64,000 nucleotides of DNA from Parvibaculum sp. (GCF_030651915.1 NZ_JAUSBV010000010.1:248001-312000), one strand, 5' to 3'; shown: positions 38,777 through 48,746, numbered from the stretch's first letter. Numbers and translations: made by a program. Notes: generated by a model not told the origin, from the letters alone.

Positions 38777-39804
38777 GTGTGTCGGCAGCGGTCTATGGCT
38801 GCGGCGGCCTCGTGATTGAGGCTTGGGAGCGGGCATTCTTTCGGGCAGCACGGCCCTGGGGCTTCATTCTATTCGCGCGCAATATCGACACGCCTCACCA
38901 GGTTCGGCAGTTGGCCGCGAGCTTGCGGGAGGCCGCCGGCCATGATGCACAAATCCTGATCGATCAGGAAGGCGGCCGTGTTCAGCGCTTGCGTCCGCCT
39001 CATTGGCAGAATTATCCGTCCGGCCGTGCCTATGGCGATCTCTACGCGCGCGATCCCGAAGCGGGTCTCGCGGCCGCGCAACTCGGCGCCCGTCTGATCG
39101 CGGCAGATCTTCGTGCTCTCGGCATCACCATTGATTGCCTGCCGGTACTCGATGTCCCGTCGCCGGGGGCACATGATGTGATCGGCGATCGCGCCTATGC
39201 GGCGACGCCGGACAAGGTGACGGCGTTGGGACGGGCGTCCGCCAATGGCTTGCTGGCCGGCGGCGTCTTGCCGGTGATGAAACATATTCCCGGACATGGG
39301 CGCGCCGGCGCCGACAGCCATATGAGTCTGCCGATCGTAACCGCGTTGCGCGGGGAACTTGAGGATGCGGATTTTCGCCCCTTCCATGCGCTGCGCGATC
39401 TGCCTTTGGCGATGACGGCGCATGTCGTCTACACGGCCATCGATCCGGATGCGCCCGCGACAACGTCGAAAAAGCTGATCGACGAAATCGTTCGCGGACA
39501 CATCGGCTTTGCAGGCCTGTTGATGTCGGACGATCTTTCGATGGAGGCTTTGGCGGGTGGCCTCGACGAACGGGCGCAGGCGAGCCTTGCGGCCGGTTGC
39601 GATGTCGTTTTGCATTGCAATGGGCGGATGGCTGAGATGGAGGCGGTGGCGCGCGCGGTGCCGGTGCTTGAGGGCATTGCACAAGACCGGGCCGATTCGG
39701 CGATTGCGGCTCTGCCACGGCATGTCGAAGACCTCGATCCGGCAGAGAACCATGCGCGTTTGGCCGAATTTTTGGTGGCAGGCGCTGAAGATCGCTGGGG
39801 ATAA
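38773..39804 (+). CDS. nagZ: Beta-N-acetylhexosaminidase (peptidoglycan recycling)
   Basis: A 343-residue GH3 enzyme that removes GlcNAc from anhydro-muropeptides in the cytoplasm. Motifs are LIDQEGGRVQRLRPP, the catalytic loop KHIPGHGRAGADSHMSLPIV with the His-Asp acid/base pair, and the nucleophile-containing LLMSDDLSMEAL. ATGA overlap with the SPOR gene implies coupling. Products can feed beta-lactamase induction in other bacteria, but the class D gene here lacks a nearby regulator. Confidence 0.92.
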   Translation: MSVSAAVYGCGGLVIEAWERAFFRAARPWGFILFARNIDTPHQVRQLAASLREAAGHDAQILIDQEGGRVQRLRPPHWQNYPSGRAYGDLYARDPEAGLAAAQLGARLIAADLRALGITIDCLPVLDVPSPGAHDVIGDRAYAATPDKVTALGRASANGLLAGGVLPVMKHIPGHGRAGADSHMSLPIVTALRGELEDADFRPFHALRDLPLAMTAHVVYTAIDPDAPATTSKKLIDEIVRGHIGFAGLLMSDDLSMEALAGGLDERAQASLAAGCDVVLHCNGRMAEMEAVARAVPVLEGIAQDRADSAIAALPRHVEDLDPAENHARLAEFLVAGAEDRWG

Positions 39805-39917
39805 GCCGAGAAACAGGGTACCCCGGCCTCGGGACGCGCGGTATAAGGGGCATTCGTCCCCGGCCGATGGGCAGAATCGGATCGCGGACGTATGGGGACT
39901 GCAAGAATCCGGGTCAT

Positions 39918-40817
39918 ATGCACAAGGCAGCCATGAGCGAGGCGCCCACACAAGGCGAAGCTGACGAAGGCGCTCCGGCAGGAGACGTCGCCTCTGACGA
40001 CGCCGTGTCGAGTTTCGAAGAGGGGCCGCCGCGGAGTGACGGCGATCCCGGCGATACGCTGATTGTCGATCTTGACGGCTTCGAGGGGCCGCTCGACGTA
40101 TTGCTGACGCTGGCACGCAACCAGAAGGTCGACCTCACCCGCATTTCAATTCTCAAGCTGGCTGAGCAATATCTCGACTTCATCGCCCATGCGCGACGTA
40201 TGGAGCTCGATCTTGCCGCCGACTACCTCGTGATGGCGTCATGGCTTGCTTACCTCAAGTCGAAACTGTTGTTGCCGGCACCCGAGGAAGAAGAAGGCCC
40301 ATCGGGTGCCGAGATGGCGGCTCGGCTCGCTTTTCAGTTGCAACGGCTCGAGGCGATGCGCAAGGCGGCCCAGGAAATTTTCGGGCGGCGTTGCCGGATG
40401 GGCATTCAGGTCTTTCCGCGCGGCGCGCCGGAAGGCATTCGCCTTATCAAAACAAGCGATTATCAGGGAACGCTGTTCGAACTTCTCAAGAGTTATTCGG
40501 AGCAGCGCCTTAAAGGTCACGAGACCAAGTGGGAGCCGAAACGACTGCCGATCATGGCGATCGAAGCGGCGCGAAAGCGCCTCGAAGCGATGATGGGCAT
40601 GATGTTCGATTGGGGCCGGATCGACAATTTCCTGCCCGTTGATGAAATGAGTGCACCGATGCGACGTTCGGCGATGGCGAGCATGTTGAGTGCGGCGCTG
40701 GAGCTTGCCAAGGACGGGCATATGGAATTGCGCCAGTCAGGGGCGTTTGGGCCGTTGTTCGTGCGCCGTCGTGAAGCCAAATCCGAAGAAACCACCCCAG
40801 AGAAGACCAAGGAATGA
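39918..40817 (+). CDS. scpA: Segregation and condensation protein A
   Basis: Kleisin subunit of the SMC-ScpAB condensin, 299 residues. An acidic disordered N-terminus is followed by the kleisin core: LIVDLDGFEGPLDVLLTLARNQKVDLTRISILKLAEQYLDFI, LAADYLVMASWLAYLKSKLLLP, and a C-terminal winged helix. Starts at 39918 (MHKAAMSEA) or 39933 (MSEAPTQG), the latter with AAGG better placed; 39867 is less likely. It overlaps scpB by four bases. Confidence 0.9.
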   Translation: MHKAAMSEAPTQGEADEGAPAGDVASDDAVSSFEEGPPRSDGDPGDTLIVDLDGFEGPLDVLLTLARNQKVDLTRISILKLAEQYLDFIAHARRMELDLAADYLVMASWLAYLKSKLLLPAPEEEEGPSGAEMAARLAFQLQRLEAMRKAAQEIFGRRCRMGIQVFPRGAPEGIRLIKTSDYQGTLFELLKSYSEQRLKGHETKWEPKRLPIMAIEAARKRLEAMMGMMFDWGRIDNFLPVDEMSAPMRRSAMASMLSAALELAKDGHMELRQSGAFGPLFVRRREAKSEETTPEKTKE

Positions 40818-41593
40818 CGGACGAGACAGTTCAGGATACGGAAGCCAAGGGCGGTATCGAAATGGAGATCGAAGATGACGACGGGGGCGATGCGGACGCG
40901 GCGTCCGAGAATGTCGTTCGCTTTCCGGTCAATGCCACGGAACACACAGCGCTGATCCGCATGGTCGAGGCGCTGCTTTTCGCGGCCGCAGAACCGCTCG
41001 ACATCGACAGTATCGCCAGCCGGTTGCCTGATGGCGCCGATGTCGGTGCGGCCGTTGAGGACCTGCAAAAAACCTATGAGGGGCGCGGCGTCAATCTCGT
41101 TCGGATCGCCAACAAATGGATGTTCCGGACGGCCGACGACCTGGCCTTTCTGATGGAGCGGGAAGCGGTCGAGCAACGACGTTTGTCGCGGGCGGCGATG
41201 GAGACGTTGGCGATTGTCGCCTATCATCAACCTGTCACGCGCGCCGAAATCGAGGAAGTTCGGGGCGTGACCGTCTCGAAGGGGACGCTTGATGTGCTGA
41301 TGGAGACGGGGTGGGTGCGCCTGCGCGGTCGCAAACGGACGCCGGGCCGCCCGGTTACCTATGGCACGACCGAGGAGTTCCTCGTGCATTTCGGTCTGGA
41401 AAATGTTGGCGACCTGCCTGGAACCGATGAACTGAAAGCGGCCGGCCTTCTCGACGGACGCTTGCCGCCGGGCTTCGACATTCCCAATCCGAGCGAGAGC
41501 GGCGCCGAGGGCGATGGCGAGTTCACCGACGAAGAAGAGTATGGTGCAGCCCTTGATGAGCATATGGCGCAAGATGTCGCGGAAGACAATTAG
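40814..41593 (+). CDS. scpB: Segregation and condensation protein B
   Basis: A 259-residue protein with two winged-helix domains: IRMVEALLFAAAEPLDIDSIASRLP and LSRAAMETLAIVAYHQPVTRAEIEEVRGVTVSKGTLDVLMETGWV with GRPVTYGTTEEFLVHFGL. It binds ScpA and SMC and helps chromosome segregation. Both ends have acidic low-complexity tails. ATGA overlap with scpA implies coupled translation. Confidence 0.93.
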   Translation: MTDETVQDTEAKGGIEMEIEDDDGGDADAASENVVRFPVNATEHTALIRMVEALLFAAAEPLDIDSIASRLPDGADVGAAVEDLQKTYEGRGVNLVRIANKWMFRTADDLAFLMEREAVEQRRLSRAAMETLAIVAYHQPVTRAEIEEVRGVTVSKGTLDVLMETGWVRLRGRKRTPGRPVTYGTTEEFLVHFGLENVGDLPGTDELKAAGLLDGRLPPGFDIPNPSESGAEGDGEFTDEEEYGAALDEHMAQDVAEDN

Positions 41594-41650
41594 CGCATGA
41601 TTGGCTCATCCACTTTATGATGTTCGCCGGAATTTTCTTTTTAAATCATC

Positions 41651-41677
41651 TTGTTATTGAGGTTTGTTAACTATAAT
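41651..41677 (+). promoter_or_regulatory. Candidate promoter for tatABC
   Basis: An AT-rich stretch after scpB contains a perfect -10 box TATAAT at 41672-41677 with TTGTTA at 41651-41656. The 15-base spacer is slightly short; a shifted -35 (CTTGTT, 16 bases) is also possible. The tat start is about 140 bases downstream. Confidence 0.4.
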
Positions 41678-41814
41678 TCTTGTCTTTAAACCCATTGCGC
41701 AGATAGCACTCACGATCTGAAATGGTGTCGCAATTCGGCGGCAAAACGCCCATATTGCGACGAGGTAGTGCCGGTTACAGAAGCGTGGGCGTTTTCACGC
41801 GGGTGGAGAGACAA

Positions 41815-42045
41815 ATGCCGAGTTGGACGCAAATACTGCTGGTGGTCGTACTGATCGTGCTGCTGTTCGGCAGGGGCAAGATTTCCGACATGATGGGTGA
41901 CTTCGCGAAGGGCATCAAAAGCTTCAAGAAGGGGCTTTCGGAAGAGGATGAGGCCGATACCGCTCGACCGGAGCCCAAGACCATTGATGCGACTGTAAGC
42001 CGGGAAGAGAGCGCCGGGGCCAAGAACAAGGCCACCAACGGCTAG
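41815..42045 (+). CDS. tatA: Sec-independent protein translocase TatA
   Basis: A 76-residue protein with an N-terminal TM segment ([16 protein letters not shown]), the [23 protein letters not shown] hinge and amphipathic helix, and a polar tail. TatA oligomers form the translocation pore for folded twin-arginine substrates. Start 41815 (MPSWTQILL) has GGAGAG six bases upstream. It is the first gene of tatABC; a Tat-signal protein (the PhoD-like phosphatase at 57769) is in the same window. Confidence 0.95.
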   Translation: MPSWTQILLVVVLIVLLFGRGKISDMMGDFAKGIKSFKKGLSEEDEADTARPEPKTIDATVSREESAGAKNKATNG

Positions 42046-42083
42046 TAGGCGCGCGCGCCTGGTTCGAGGCATTTCAGAGCAAT

Positions 42084-42557
42084 ATGTTCGATATCGGATG
42101 GTCAGAGCTGCTTGTCATTGCGGCGGTCGCCATCATCTTCGTAGGCCCCAAGGACCTGCCGCGGATGATGCGGACGGTTGGCCAGTATGTGGCCAAAGTC
42201 CGGGCGATGGCGCGTGAGTTCCAGAGTTCGTTCGAGGATCTGGCGCGCGAGACCGAACTTGAGGAATTGCGCAAGGAAGTTACCGGCCTTCGCGATGTTG
42301 CCTCGGCACCGCTTAAAAAGCTCCAGCAGGAAATCGACAAGCCCATGAAGATCGGCGCTGGCGGCGCGGGTGCGGCCGCCGCCGCTTCGGCGTCGGCGGC
42401 ACGGGCCGCCGAGATTGCCGCGGGTGAACCGGCCGAAACCAGCGATATATCGCCTGAAATGCAGGATGCGTTGAGGGAAGCCGAAGCCATTGATGCGTTC
42501 GGGGTGAGTGACCCGGCGCGCGCGGTGCCGGCGGATTCGGAGCGTGACGACAAATGA
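42084..42557 (+). CDS. tatB: Sec-independent protein translocase TatB
   Basis: A 157-residue protein: MFDIGWSELLVIAAVAIIFVGPKDLPRMMRTVGQY is the TatB TM segment and hinge, followed by the long amphipathic helix and an Ala-rich tail. TatB with TatC forms the substrate receptor. It overlaps tatC by four bases. Confidence 0.95.
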   Translation: MFDIGWSELLVIAAVAIIFVGPKDLPRMMRTVGQYVAKVRAMAREFQSSFEDLARETELEELRKEVTGLRDVASAPLKKLQQEIDKPMKIGAGGAGAAAAASASAARAAEIAAGEPAETSDISPEMQDALREAEAIDAFGVSDPARAVPADSERDDK

Positions 42558-43375
42558 GCGTCAATGCTGCCGCGCCGGATCCGGACGATGAGGTCGAGGC
42601 ATCGCGGGCGCCGTTGATCGATCATCTGATCGAATTGCGCTCCCGACTGATCCGCTCGGTAATTGCCATTGCGATTGCTTTCGGGATTTGCTTTGCCTTC
42701 GCCGACGATATTTTCAATATCCTGATCAGGCCTTATGAAGTTGCGGTCGGGTCCGGACCCGAGGCGCGTTTCATTTTCACCGCACCGCAGGAATTTCTGA
42801 TCACGCAACTGAAGCTTGCCTTTTTCGGTGCGATGTTTCTGGCCTTTCCGATCATCGCCTCGCAGATTTACATGTTCGTCGCGCCGGGCCTCTACAAGAA
42901 CGAGCGCCACGCCTTCCTGCCTTATTTGGTGGCCACGCCCATCCTGTTCCTGATCGGTGCGGCGCTGGTCTATTTCGGGGTCATGCCGCTCGCACTGCAG
43001 TTCTTCATGAACATGCAGCAAGAAGGCGGCGAGGGGCGGACGGCTATCGAATTGATGCCGCGCGTCAGCGAATATCTGAGCCTCATCATGACGCTTCTCT
43101 TTGCGTTCGGCATGTGCTTCCAGTTGCCGGTCATCCTGATGCTGCTGGCGCGGATCGGCGTCGTTAATGCCGCTCAGCTTCGCAAGGGCCGTCGCTATGC
43201 CATCGTCATTGTCTTCGCCGTCGCGGCCTTTCTGACGCCGCCCGACTTCTTCAGCCAGATTGCGCTCGGGGTTCCGACCCTGCTGCTCTACGAGTTTTCG
43301 ATTTTCGGTGTGTCATGGACCGAAAGACGGCAGGCCGCGGCGGCGGCCGAAGCCGAGGATGCGGCCGAGGCTTGA
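42554..43375 (+). CDS. tatC: Sec-independent protein translocase TatC
   Basis: A 273-residue six-TM protein. It begins with LIDHLIELRSRLIRSVIAIAIAFGICF, has FTAPQEFLITQLKLAFFGAMFLAFP and YSLxxMTLLF-like SLIMTLLFAFGMCFQLPVILMLLARIGV, then AFLTPPDFFSQIALGVPTLLLYE. It is the twin-arginine signal receptor. ATGA overlap with tatB implies coupling. Confidence 0.95.
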   Translation: MSVNAAAPDPDDEVEASRAPLIDHLIELRSRLIRSVIAIAIAFGICFAFADDIFNILIRPYEVAVGSGPEARFIFTAPQEFLITQLKLAFFGAMFLAFPIIASQIYMFVAPGLYKNERHAFLPYLVATPILFLIGAALVYFGVMPLALQFFMNMQQEGGEGRTAIELMPRVSEYLSLIMTLLFAFGMCFQLPVILMLLARIGVVNAAQLRKGRRYAIVIVFAVAAFLTPPDFFSQIALGVPTLLLYEFSIFGVSWTERRQAAAAAEAEDAAEA

Positions 43376-43506
43376 TCCGCCATCATCTGGACGGTTGGGG
43401 TCTTTGCGCCTATACAGGGCGCGAAAACGAACGGGCTGGTGGGAGATGATTCGATCTTGCTGATTGCCCGGTCGTAGTCGGATTTCCCACCATTTCCAGA
43501 GGTGTC

Positions 43507-44814
43507 ATGTTCGACATCAAAGCCATTCGTGACGATGCCGGCGCCTTCGATGCCGGGCTCGCCAAGCGCGGGCTCGAGCCGCAAGCCGCGCGCCTGATCG
43601 AAATCGACGAGCGGCGGCGCCAGATCGTCACCCGTCTGCAGGAAATGCAGCAACGACGCAACGACGCCTCAAAGCTGATCGGCCAGGCCAAGGCCAAAAA
43701 GGATGAGGCCACAGCGCAGAAGCTGATGGACGAGGTCGTGAGCCTGAAGGGCGACCTTCAGAAAGGCGAAGAGGAAGAGCGGCAGGTCGATGCCGAGCTT
43801 GCGGCGGCGCTGGCCTCGATCCCGAACATCCCGCTCGATGGAGTGCCGGTCGGTCCGGACGAAAGCGCCAATGTCGAAGACCACCGCCACGGGGCGCCGC
43901 GCGCGATGAATTTCTCACCGCGCGAGCATTTCGATCTCGGCGAGGCCCTCGGTCTGATGGATTTCGAGACGGCGGCGAAGCTCTCCGGCGCGCGTTTCGC
44001 GGTGCTGAAGGGCCCGCTGGCGCGGCTCGAACGCGCCATTGGCAATTTCATGGTCGACCTGCACACCAGTGAGTTCGGTTACGAGGAAGTCGCGCCGCCG
44101 CTGATGGTACGCGATGAGGCGATGTTCGGTACGGCGCAGTTGCCGAAATTTGTCGACGACCAATTCGCGACGTTCAAGGGGCAGAGCCGCGACGACCAGG
44201 AAAAGTACTGGCTGATCCCGACCGCCGAGGTGCCGCTGACCAATCTGGTGCGCGAAAGCATCCTGTCGGAAGAAGATCTGCCGAAGCGCTTCACGGCCTA
44301 CACGCCCTGCTTCCGCGCCGAAGCGGGAGCGGCGGGGCGCGACACGCGGGGGATGATCCGCCAGCATCAGTTTTCGAAGGTCGAGCTGGTTTCGATCACG
44401 ACGCCCGAAAAATCGCTCGCTGAGCACGACCGGATGCTCGCCTGCGCCGAGGAGGTGTTGAAGCGGCTCGGCCTGCATTACCGGGTGATGGTGCTTTCGA
44501 CCGGCGACATGGGCTTTGCGGCGCGCAAGACCTACGACATCGAGGTCTGGCTGCCGGGACAGAATGCCTATCGCGAGATTTCCTCCTGCTCGGTCTGCGG
44601 CGATTTCCAGGCACGGCGGATGAATGCGCGCTACCGGCCGAAGGGCGAGAAGAACACCCGTTTCGTTCACACGCTGAACGGTTCTGGCCTCGCGGTCGGG
44701 CGAACGCTGGTGGCGGTGATGGAAAATTACCAGCAGGCCGACGGTTCGATCGAGGTGCCGGAAGCGTTGCGCCCCTATATGGGTGGGCTGGAGGTCATTG
44801 CGCCTCATGGGTAA
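43507..44814 (+). CDS. serS: Serine-tRNA ligase
   Basis: Class II synthetase of 435 residues. The N-terminal coiled coil (residues about 30-100, rich in Lys and Glu) binds the tRNA-Ser long variable arm; the catalytic core has [51 protein letters not shown], motif 2 and [31 protein letters not shown], and motif 3 [20 protein letters not shown]. It overlaps surE by eight bases. Confidence 0.97.
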   Translation: MFDIKAIRDDAGAFDAGLAKRGLEPQAARLIEIDERRRQIVTRLQEMQQRRNDASKLIGQAKAKKDEATAQKLMDEVVSLKGDLQKGEEEERQVDAELAAALASIPNIPLDGVPVGPDESANVEDHRHGAPRAMNFSPREHFDLGEALGLMDFETAAKLSGARFAVLKGPLARLERAIGNFMVDLHTSEFGYEEVAPPLMVRDEAMFGTAQLPKFVDDQFATFKGQSRDDQEKYWLIPTAEVPLTNLVRESILSEEDLPKRFTAYTPCFRAEAGAAGRDTRGMIRQHQFSKVELVSITTPEKSLAEHDRMLACAEEVLKRLGLHYRVMVLSTGDMGFAARKTYDIEVWLPGQNAYREISSCSVCGDFQARRMNARYRPKGEKNTRFVHTLNGSGLAVGRTLVAVMENYQQADGSIEVPEALRPYMGGLEVIAPHG

Positions 44815-45625
44815 GCCTGCGTTCAAGGCCCTTCGTATTCTGGTCACCAATGATGACGGCATTCATGCGCCGGGTCTCACGGTGCTGGAGAAGATTGCAC
44901 TGAAGTTGACGCGTGATGTCTGGACGGTCGCGCCGGAGGAGGAACAGAGCGGCTCTGCGCATTCGCTGTCGCTTGCCAATCCGCTGCGCGTGCGCAAGCT
45001 CAGCACGCGAAAATACGCCATCAAGGGAACGCCATCAGACTGTGTGCTGATGGCCGTACGTCACATCATGAAGGATGAGATGCCCGATCTGGTTCTTTCG
45101 GGCGTCAATCGCGGCCAGAACATCGCCGACGACGTGACCTATTCCGGTACCATCGCAGCGGCGATGGAGGGAACGCAGCTCGGCATTCCCTCGATCGCGC
45201 TCAGCCAGGCTTTCGGCTTTGGTGGCAACATTAAACTCAAATGGTCGACGGCCGAGCATTTCGCGCCGGACATCATCAAAAAGCTCGTCGCGGCAGGATG
45301 GCCCGCGGATGTCCTGATCAATATCAATTTTCCGGATGTCGTGCCGCAATCGGTAACCGGTATCGAGGTGACGCGGCAGGGCAAGCGCGACCAATCGCTG
45401 GTCCGCGTCGAGGAGCGGATCGACGCGCGCAACAATCCCTATTACTGGCTCGGATTCGAGCGCATTCTCAGCAATCCGCCGCAGGGAACAGATCTGCGCG
45501 CCATCTATGAAGGTCGTATCTCGATCACGCCGTTGCATATGGATCTCACGCACTCCGGTACGGCAAAGGCACTCAACGCCGCGCTTGGTACGATTCCGTT
45601 GAAACGTCCGCGTCGGAAATCGTGA
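44807..45625 (+). CDS. surE: 5'/3'-nucleotidase SurE
   Basis: A 272-residue acid phosphatase of the SurE fold: [14 protein letters not shown] with the metal-binding Asp pair, [21 protein letters not shown] and [27 protein letters not shown]. It hydrolyses nucleoside monophosphates. ATG 44807 lies in the serS reading end, overlapping it by eight bases. It is next to pcm and nlpD, the order known from E. coli. Confidence 0.94.
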   Translation: MGKPAFKALRILVTNDDGIHAPGLTVLEKIALKLTRDVWTVAPEEEQSGSAHSLSLANPLRVRKLSTRKYAIKGTPSDCVLMAVRHIMKDEMPDLVLSGVNRGQNIADDVTYSGTIAAAMEGTQLGIPSIALSQAFGFGGNIKLKWSTAEHFAPDIIKKLVAAGWPADVLININFPDVVPQSVTGIEVTRQGKRDQSLVRVEERIDARNNPYYWLGFERILSNPPQGTDLRAIYEGRISITPLHMDLTHSGTAKALNAALGTIPLKRPRRKS

Positions 45626-45632
45626 GGTTCCG

Positions 45633-46301
45633 GTGAGCGACGAAACGCCCATGGACGAGATCGAACAGGGCAAGATCGAGTTGATCATGGGCCTGCGACG
45701 ACAAGGCATCCGCGACAAGCGGGTGCTTTCAGCAATTGAGCGCGTGCCGCGCGAGAAATTCATCAGCGGTACATTTCGCAAGCAGGCCTATGAGGATCAT
45801 GCCCTGCCGATCGAATGCGGGCAGACGATCAGCCAGCCCTACATTGTCGCCTACATGACCGAACAGTTGCAGGTCGGCGAACGGATGAAAGTGCTGGAAG
45901 TCGGCACGGGCTCGGGCTACCAGGCTGCCGTGCTGGCGCGGCTGTGCCGTCGTGTTTACACGATCGAGCGCTACCGGACCCTTCTGAAAGACGCCCTGAG
46001 GCGCTTTGAGAACCTTAATATTCACAATGTCACCGCCAAGGTCGGGGACGGCGGGCAGGGTTGGCCCGAACAGGCTCCGTTCGACCGAATCATCGTGACC
46101 GCGGCAGCACCGGCTGTCCCGCAAAAGCTGGTCGAGCAGCTCAAGGAAGGCGGGCTGATGATCGTGCCTGTTACGACATCTGGCGGCCGGGGGGAGCAGA
46201 AACTTGTGCGGATTGAGCGGACGGGCGAAGGTGTGAAGCGCGAGGAACTTTTACCGGTGCGCTTTGTGCCATTGGTCGAAGGTGTCGCGAAAGAAACCTG
46301 A
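45633..46301 (+). CDS. pcm: Protein-L-isoaspartate O-methyltransferase
   Basis: A 222-residue repair methyltransferase. The substrate-binding loop is ECGQTISQPYIVAYMTEQL, motif I is VLEVGTGSGYQAAVLARL, and the family start is IMGLRRQGIRDKRVLSAIERVPREKF. These match true Pcm enzymes, in contrast with the homologue at 14092. The start codon is GTG, with GAGG six bases upstream. Confidence 0.95.
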   Translation: MSDETPMDEIEQGKIELIMGLRRQGIRDKRVLSAIERVPREKFISGTFRKQAYEDHALPIECGQTISQPYIVAYMTEQLQVGERMKVLEVGTGSGYQAAVLARLCRRVYTIERYRTLLKDALRRFENLNIHNVTAKVGDGGQGWPEQAPFDRIIVTAAAPAVPQKLVEQLKEGGLMIVPVTTSGGRGEQKLVRIERTGEGVKREELLPVRFVPLVEGVAKET

Positions 46302-46328
46302 ACGCCTGAGAGGGAGCGGCTGGCAAAG

Positions 46329-47315
46329 ATGCGGCGCGGCGGTCACAGCATGAAGGTGGCGAGATTGGTCGGCGCGCTCGCGTCGATACTGCTTGTGGCG
46401 GCCTGCAGCAGCCGCAGCGAGCGTCCTTGGTGGGATGGACAATCCGTCGGCGGCCAGCGTTTGCCGATGGCGCGCCCGGGCGATGCGGTTACATCGAGCG
46501 GCAACTATGTGGTCCGTCGTGGCGACACTGTTCACAGCATTGCCAGGGCGCATGACGTACCGCTGCGCTCGATCATCGATGCCAACCGACTGGCGCCGCC
46601 CTATGCCATTCGGGTCGGGCAAAAATTGACGATCCCGGCGGGACGGTTCCATGTCGTAAGGAGCGGGGATACGGTCTACAGCATTTCCCGACAATACAAT
46701 GTCGATATGGCATCGCTGACCAGCCTCAACCGCCTGCGGGAGCCCTATACGATCAGGGTTGGCGAACGGCTGCAGCTCCCCTCGCGCGGCACGGCACAAC
46801 CCATTGTCGACAGCGACGTGGCCGGTGGCCCGGTGCCGATAGCGCGACCGGTCGCCGGGGTGGCCGTTGCATCGTCCCAACCGTCGGTGATGACAACGAC
46901 CCAACCGAAGAGCTCGCTGCCTGCGGCTCCGGCCGCGACCGGCGGGTTCATCTGGCCGATAGAGGGCAAGATTCTCTCGACATATGGGCCCAAGGCCAAC
47001 GGGCTGCACAATGACGGCATCAACATCGCCGCGGAAATAGGCGCGCCGGTCAAGGCGGCACAAAGTGGTGTCGTTGCCTATGCCGGCAACGAATTGAAGG
47101 GCTATGGCAATTTGCTTTTGATCCGGCACGAGGGCGACCTGATCACGGCCTATGCGCATAACAGCAAATTGCTGGTGCAGCGCGGCGACACGGTCACGCG
47201 CGGCCACACCATTGCACAGGCAGGAAATTCCGGCAGCGTTGTCACGCCTCAGGTGCATTTCGAAGTGCGACGGGGCGCCAAAGCGCTCGACCCGCAGTTG
47301 TTTATCGGCCGCTAG
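46329..47315 (+). CDS. NlpD-like LysM/M23 lipoprotein (probable amidase activator)
   Basis: A 328-residue lipoprotein with lipobox LVAAC (Cys26). Two LysM domains (about 60-103 with YVVRRGDTVHSIARAHDVPL and 107-150 with FHVVRSGDTVYSISRQYNVDM) bind peptidoglycan; a linker follows, then an M23/LytM domain (about 215-325). The LytM metal ligands look incomplete: the expected GIDIAA Asp is Asn (DGINIAAEIGAPV) and HxH is QVHFEVRRG. This fits non-catalytic NlpD/EnvC activators of N-acetylmuramyl-L-alanine amidases used in division. Position after surE-pcm matches E. coli nlpD. Start is 46329 or 46350. Confidence 0.88.
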   Translation: MRRGGHSMKVARLVGALASILLVAACSSRSERPWWDGQSVGGQRLPMARPGDAVTSSGNYVVRRGDTVHSIARAHDVPLRSIIDANRLAPPYAIRVGQKLTIPAGRFHVVRSGDTVYSISRQYNVDMASLTSLNRLREPYTIRVGERLQLPSRGTAQPIVDSDVAGGPVPIARPVAGVAVASSQPSVMTTTQPKSSLPAAPAATGGFIWPIEGKILSTYGPKANGLHNDGINIAAEIGAPVKAAQSGVVAYAGNELKGYGNLLLIRHEGDLITAYAHNSKLLVQRGDTVTRGHTIAQAGNSGSVVTPQVHFEVRRGAKALDPQLFIGR

Positions 47316-48172
47316 CCGAGTTGTTGGCCAAGGCGGCCGGCCAGATCCTGAATGTATTGCCAGGCCACGCGACCAGATCGGGCGCCGCGCGTCGCGGCCC
47401 ACTCGATCGCTTCGGCGTGCAACCTTTCCGTTTCGATCATCAAGCCATAGTGGGCGGCATAGGCCTCGACCATGCCGAGGAAGTCCGCCTGGCTGCAATT
47501 GTGAAAACCGAGCCACAAGCCGAACCGGTCGGAAAGTGAGACCTTTTCCTCGACGGCCTCAGACGGATTGATGGCGGTTGAGCGTTCGTTCTCCACCATA
47601 TCGCGGGGCATCAAGTGGCGACGGTTCGATGTCGCATAAAAAATCACGTTGTGCGGCCGTCCCTCGATGCCGCCTTCGAGCACCGCCTTGAGAGACTTGT
47701 AGCTGGTGTCGTCGTGGTCGAAGGAGAGGTCGTCGCAAAAGATGATGGCAGGCCGATCTTGTCCGCGTAGAAGCGACATCAGGCGCGGCAGGCTCTCGAT
47801 GTCCTCGCGATGAATCTCGATCAGGATCAGGCTGTGCGGTATTTCTTCGTTGACGGCCGCATGCGCCGCTTTCACGAGCGAACTCTTGCCCATGCCGCGG
47901 GCACCCCAAAGGAGTGCATTGTTGGCGGGAAGGCCGCGGGCGAAGCGCCGCGTGTTGTCGAGCAGGATATCGCGAACCCGATCGATTCCCTTCAGGAGAG
48001 AGAGATCGACCCGGGCGACCTCCGGGACCGGGACCAGCGCGGTTGTTTCGGCGTCCCAGACAAAGGCATCTGCGGCCATGAAATCGGCCGTGACGCTCCC
48101 GGGCGGCGCGAGGCGTTCGAGCGCCTCGGCGATGCGGTGCAGTTGAGCTTCAATACTGGCTTTGTCGGTCAT
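47312..48172 (-). CDS. DUF815-family ATP-binding protein
   Basis: A 286-residue AAA-type ATPase of the DUF815 class. Walker A is LLWGARGMGKSSLVKAAHAA, Walker B is PAIIFCDDLSFD and a sensor-like segment is GRPHNVIFYATSNRRHLMPRDM. Function of the family is unknown. Start at 48172 (MTDKASIEAQL) is used; the 21 upstream codons of the track are not supported. Its stop shares the CTAG at 47312-47315 with the convergent nlpD-like gene. It is divergent from yajC. Confidence 0.85.
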   Translation of the reverse strand: MTDKASIEAQLHRIAEALERLAPPGSVTADFMAADAFVWDAETTALVPVPEVARVDLSLLKGIDRVRDILLDNTRRFARGLPANNALLWGARGMGKSSLVKAAHAAVNEEIPHSLILIEIHREDIESLPRLMSLLRGQDRPAIIFCDDLSFDHDDTSYKSLKAVLEGGIEGRPHNVIFYATSNRRHLMPRDMVENERSTAINPSEAVEEKVSLSDRFGLWLGFHNCSQADFLGMVEAYAAHYGLMIETERLHAEAIEWAATRGARSGRVAWQYIQDLAGRLGQQLG

Positions 48173-48389
48173 CGCAGCGCTCGCCGGGGCAATCCAAACT
48201 GGGGATGGGGTGCGGACCCTAGCACCTTGGGTCACGCCCGAAAATGCCTGTCAGAGCCGTTGCTTAGGTGAAAAGGAAGAGGCCCCGGCCAGCGGTTTGC
48301 AAATGCCCGACCGGCCGCTATAGTCCGGCGCAATCCAGCGCGGCGTGGCAGCCCTGCCGCAGAGCAAGCAGTCGGAACAGGAGAAATTG

Positions 48390-48704
48390 ATGGGTGGCGG
48401 CGGCACTTCTGAATTCTTGATCTCGCTATTTCCATTTATCGCGCTGTTCGCGATCATGTATTTTCTTATTCTCCGGCCCCAGCAGAAGCGGATGCGGCTG
48501 CATCGCGAGATGGTCGCCAATGTCCGCCGTGGCGATGTGGTGGTGACGGCAGGTGGCCTTGTCGGGAAGATCGTCAAGGTCGAGGACACCGAGGTTCAGG
48601 TCGAAATCGCCGATGGCGTCCGGGTGCGTGTGGTCAAGACCACGCTGACGGATGTGCGCTCAAAATCGGAACCGGTGCCGGCCAACGCCAATACCCCTTC
48701 GTAA
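48390..48704 (+). CDS. yajC: Preprotein translocase subunit YajC
   Basis: A 104-residue protein with one TM segment (FLISLFPFIALFAIMYFLILRPQQKRMRLHREM) and a cytoplasmic beta domain (VRRGDVVVTAGGLVGKIVKVEDTEVQVEIADGVRVRVVKTTL), the standard YajC layout. It is an accessory subunit of the SecDF complex. Start 48390 has AGGAGA six bases upstream. It is followed by secD after 42 bases. Confidence 0.95.
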   Translation: MGGGGTSEFLISLFPFIALFAIMYFLILRPQQKRMRLHREMVANVRRGDVVVTAGGLVGKIVKVEDTEVQVEIADGVRVRVVKTTLTDVRSKSEPVPANANTPS

Positions 48705-48746
48705 CGCTGCTCGCGGGAGCCCCCCGCAAAGGGGGGACATGCCGAT

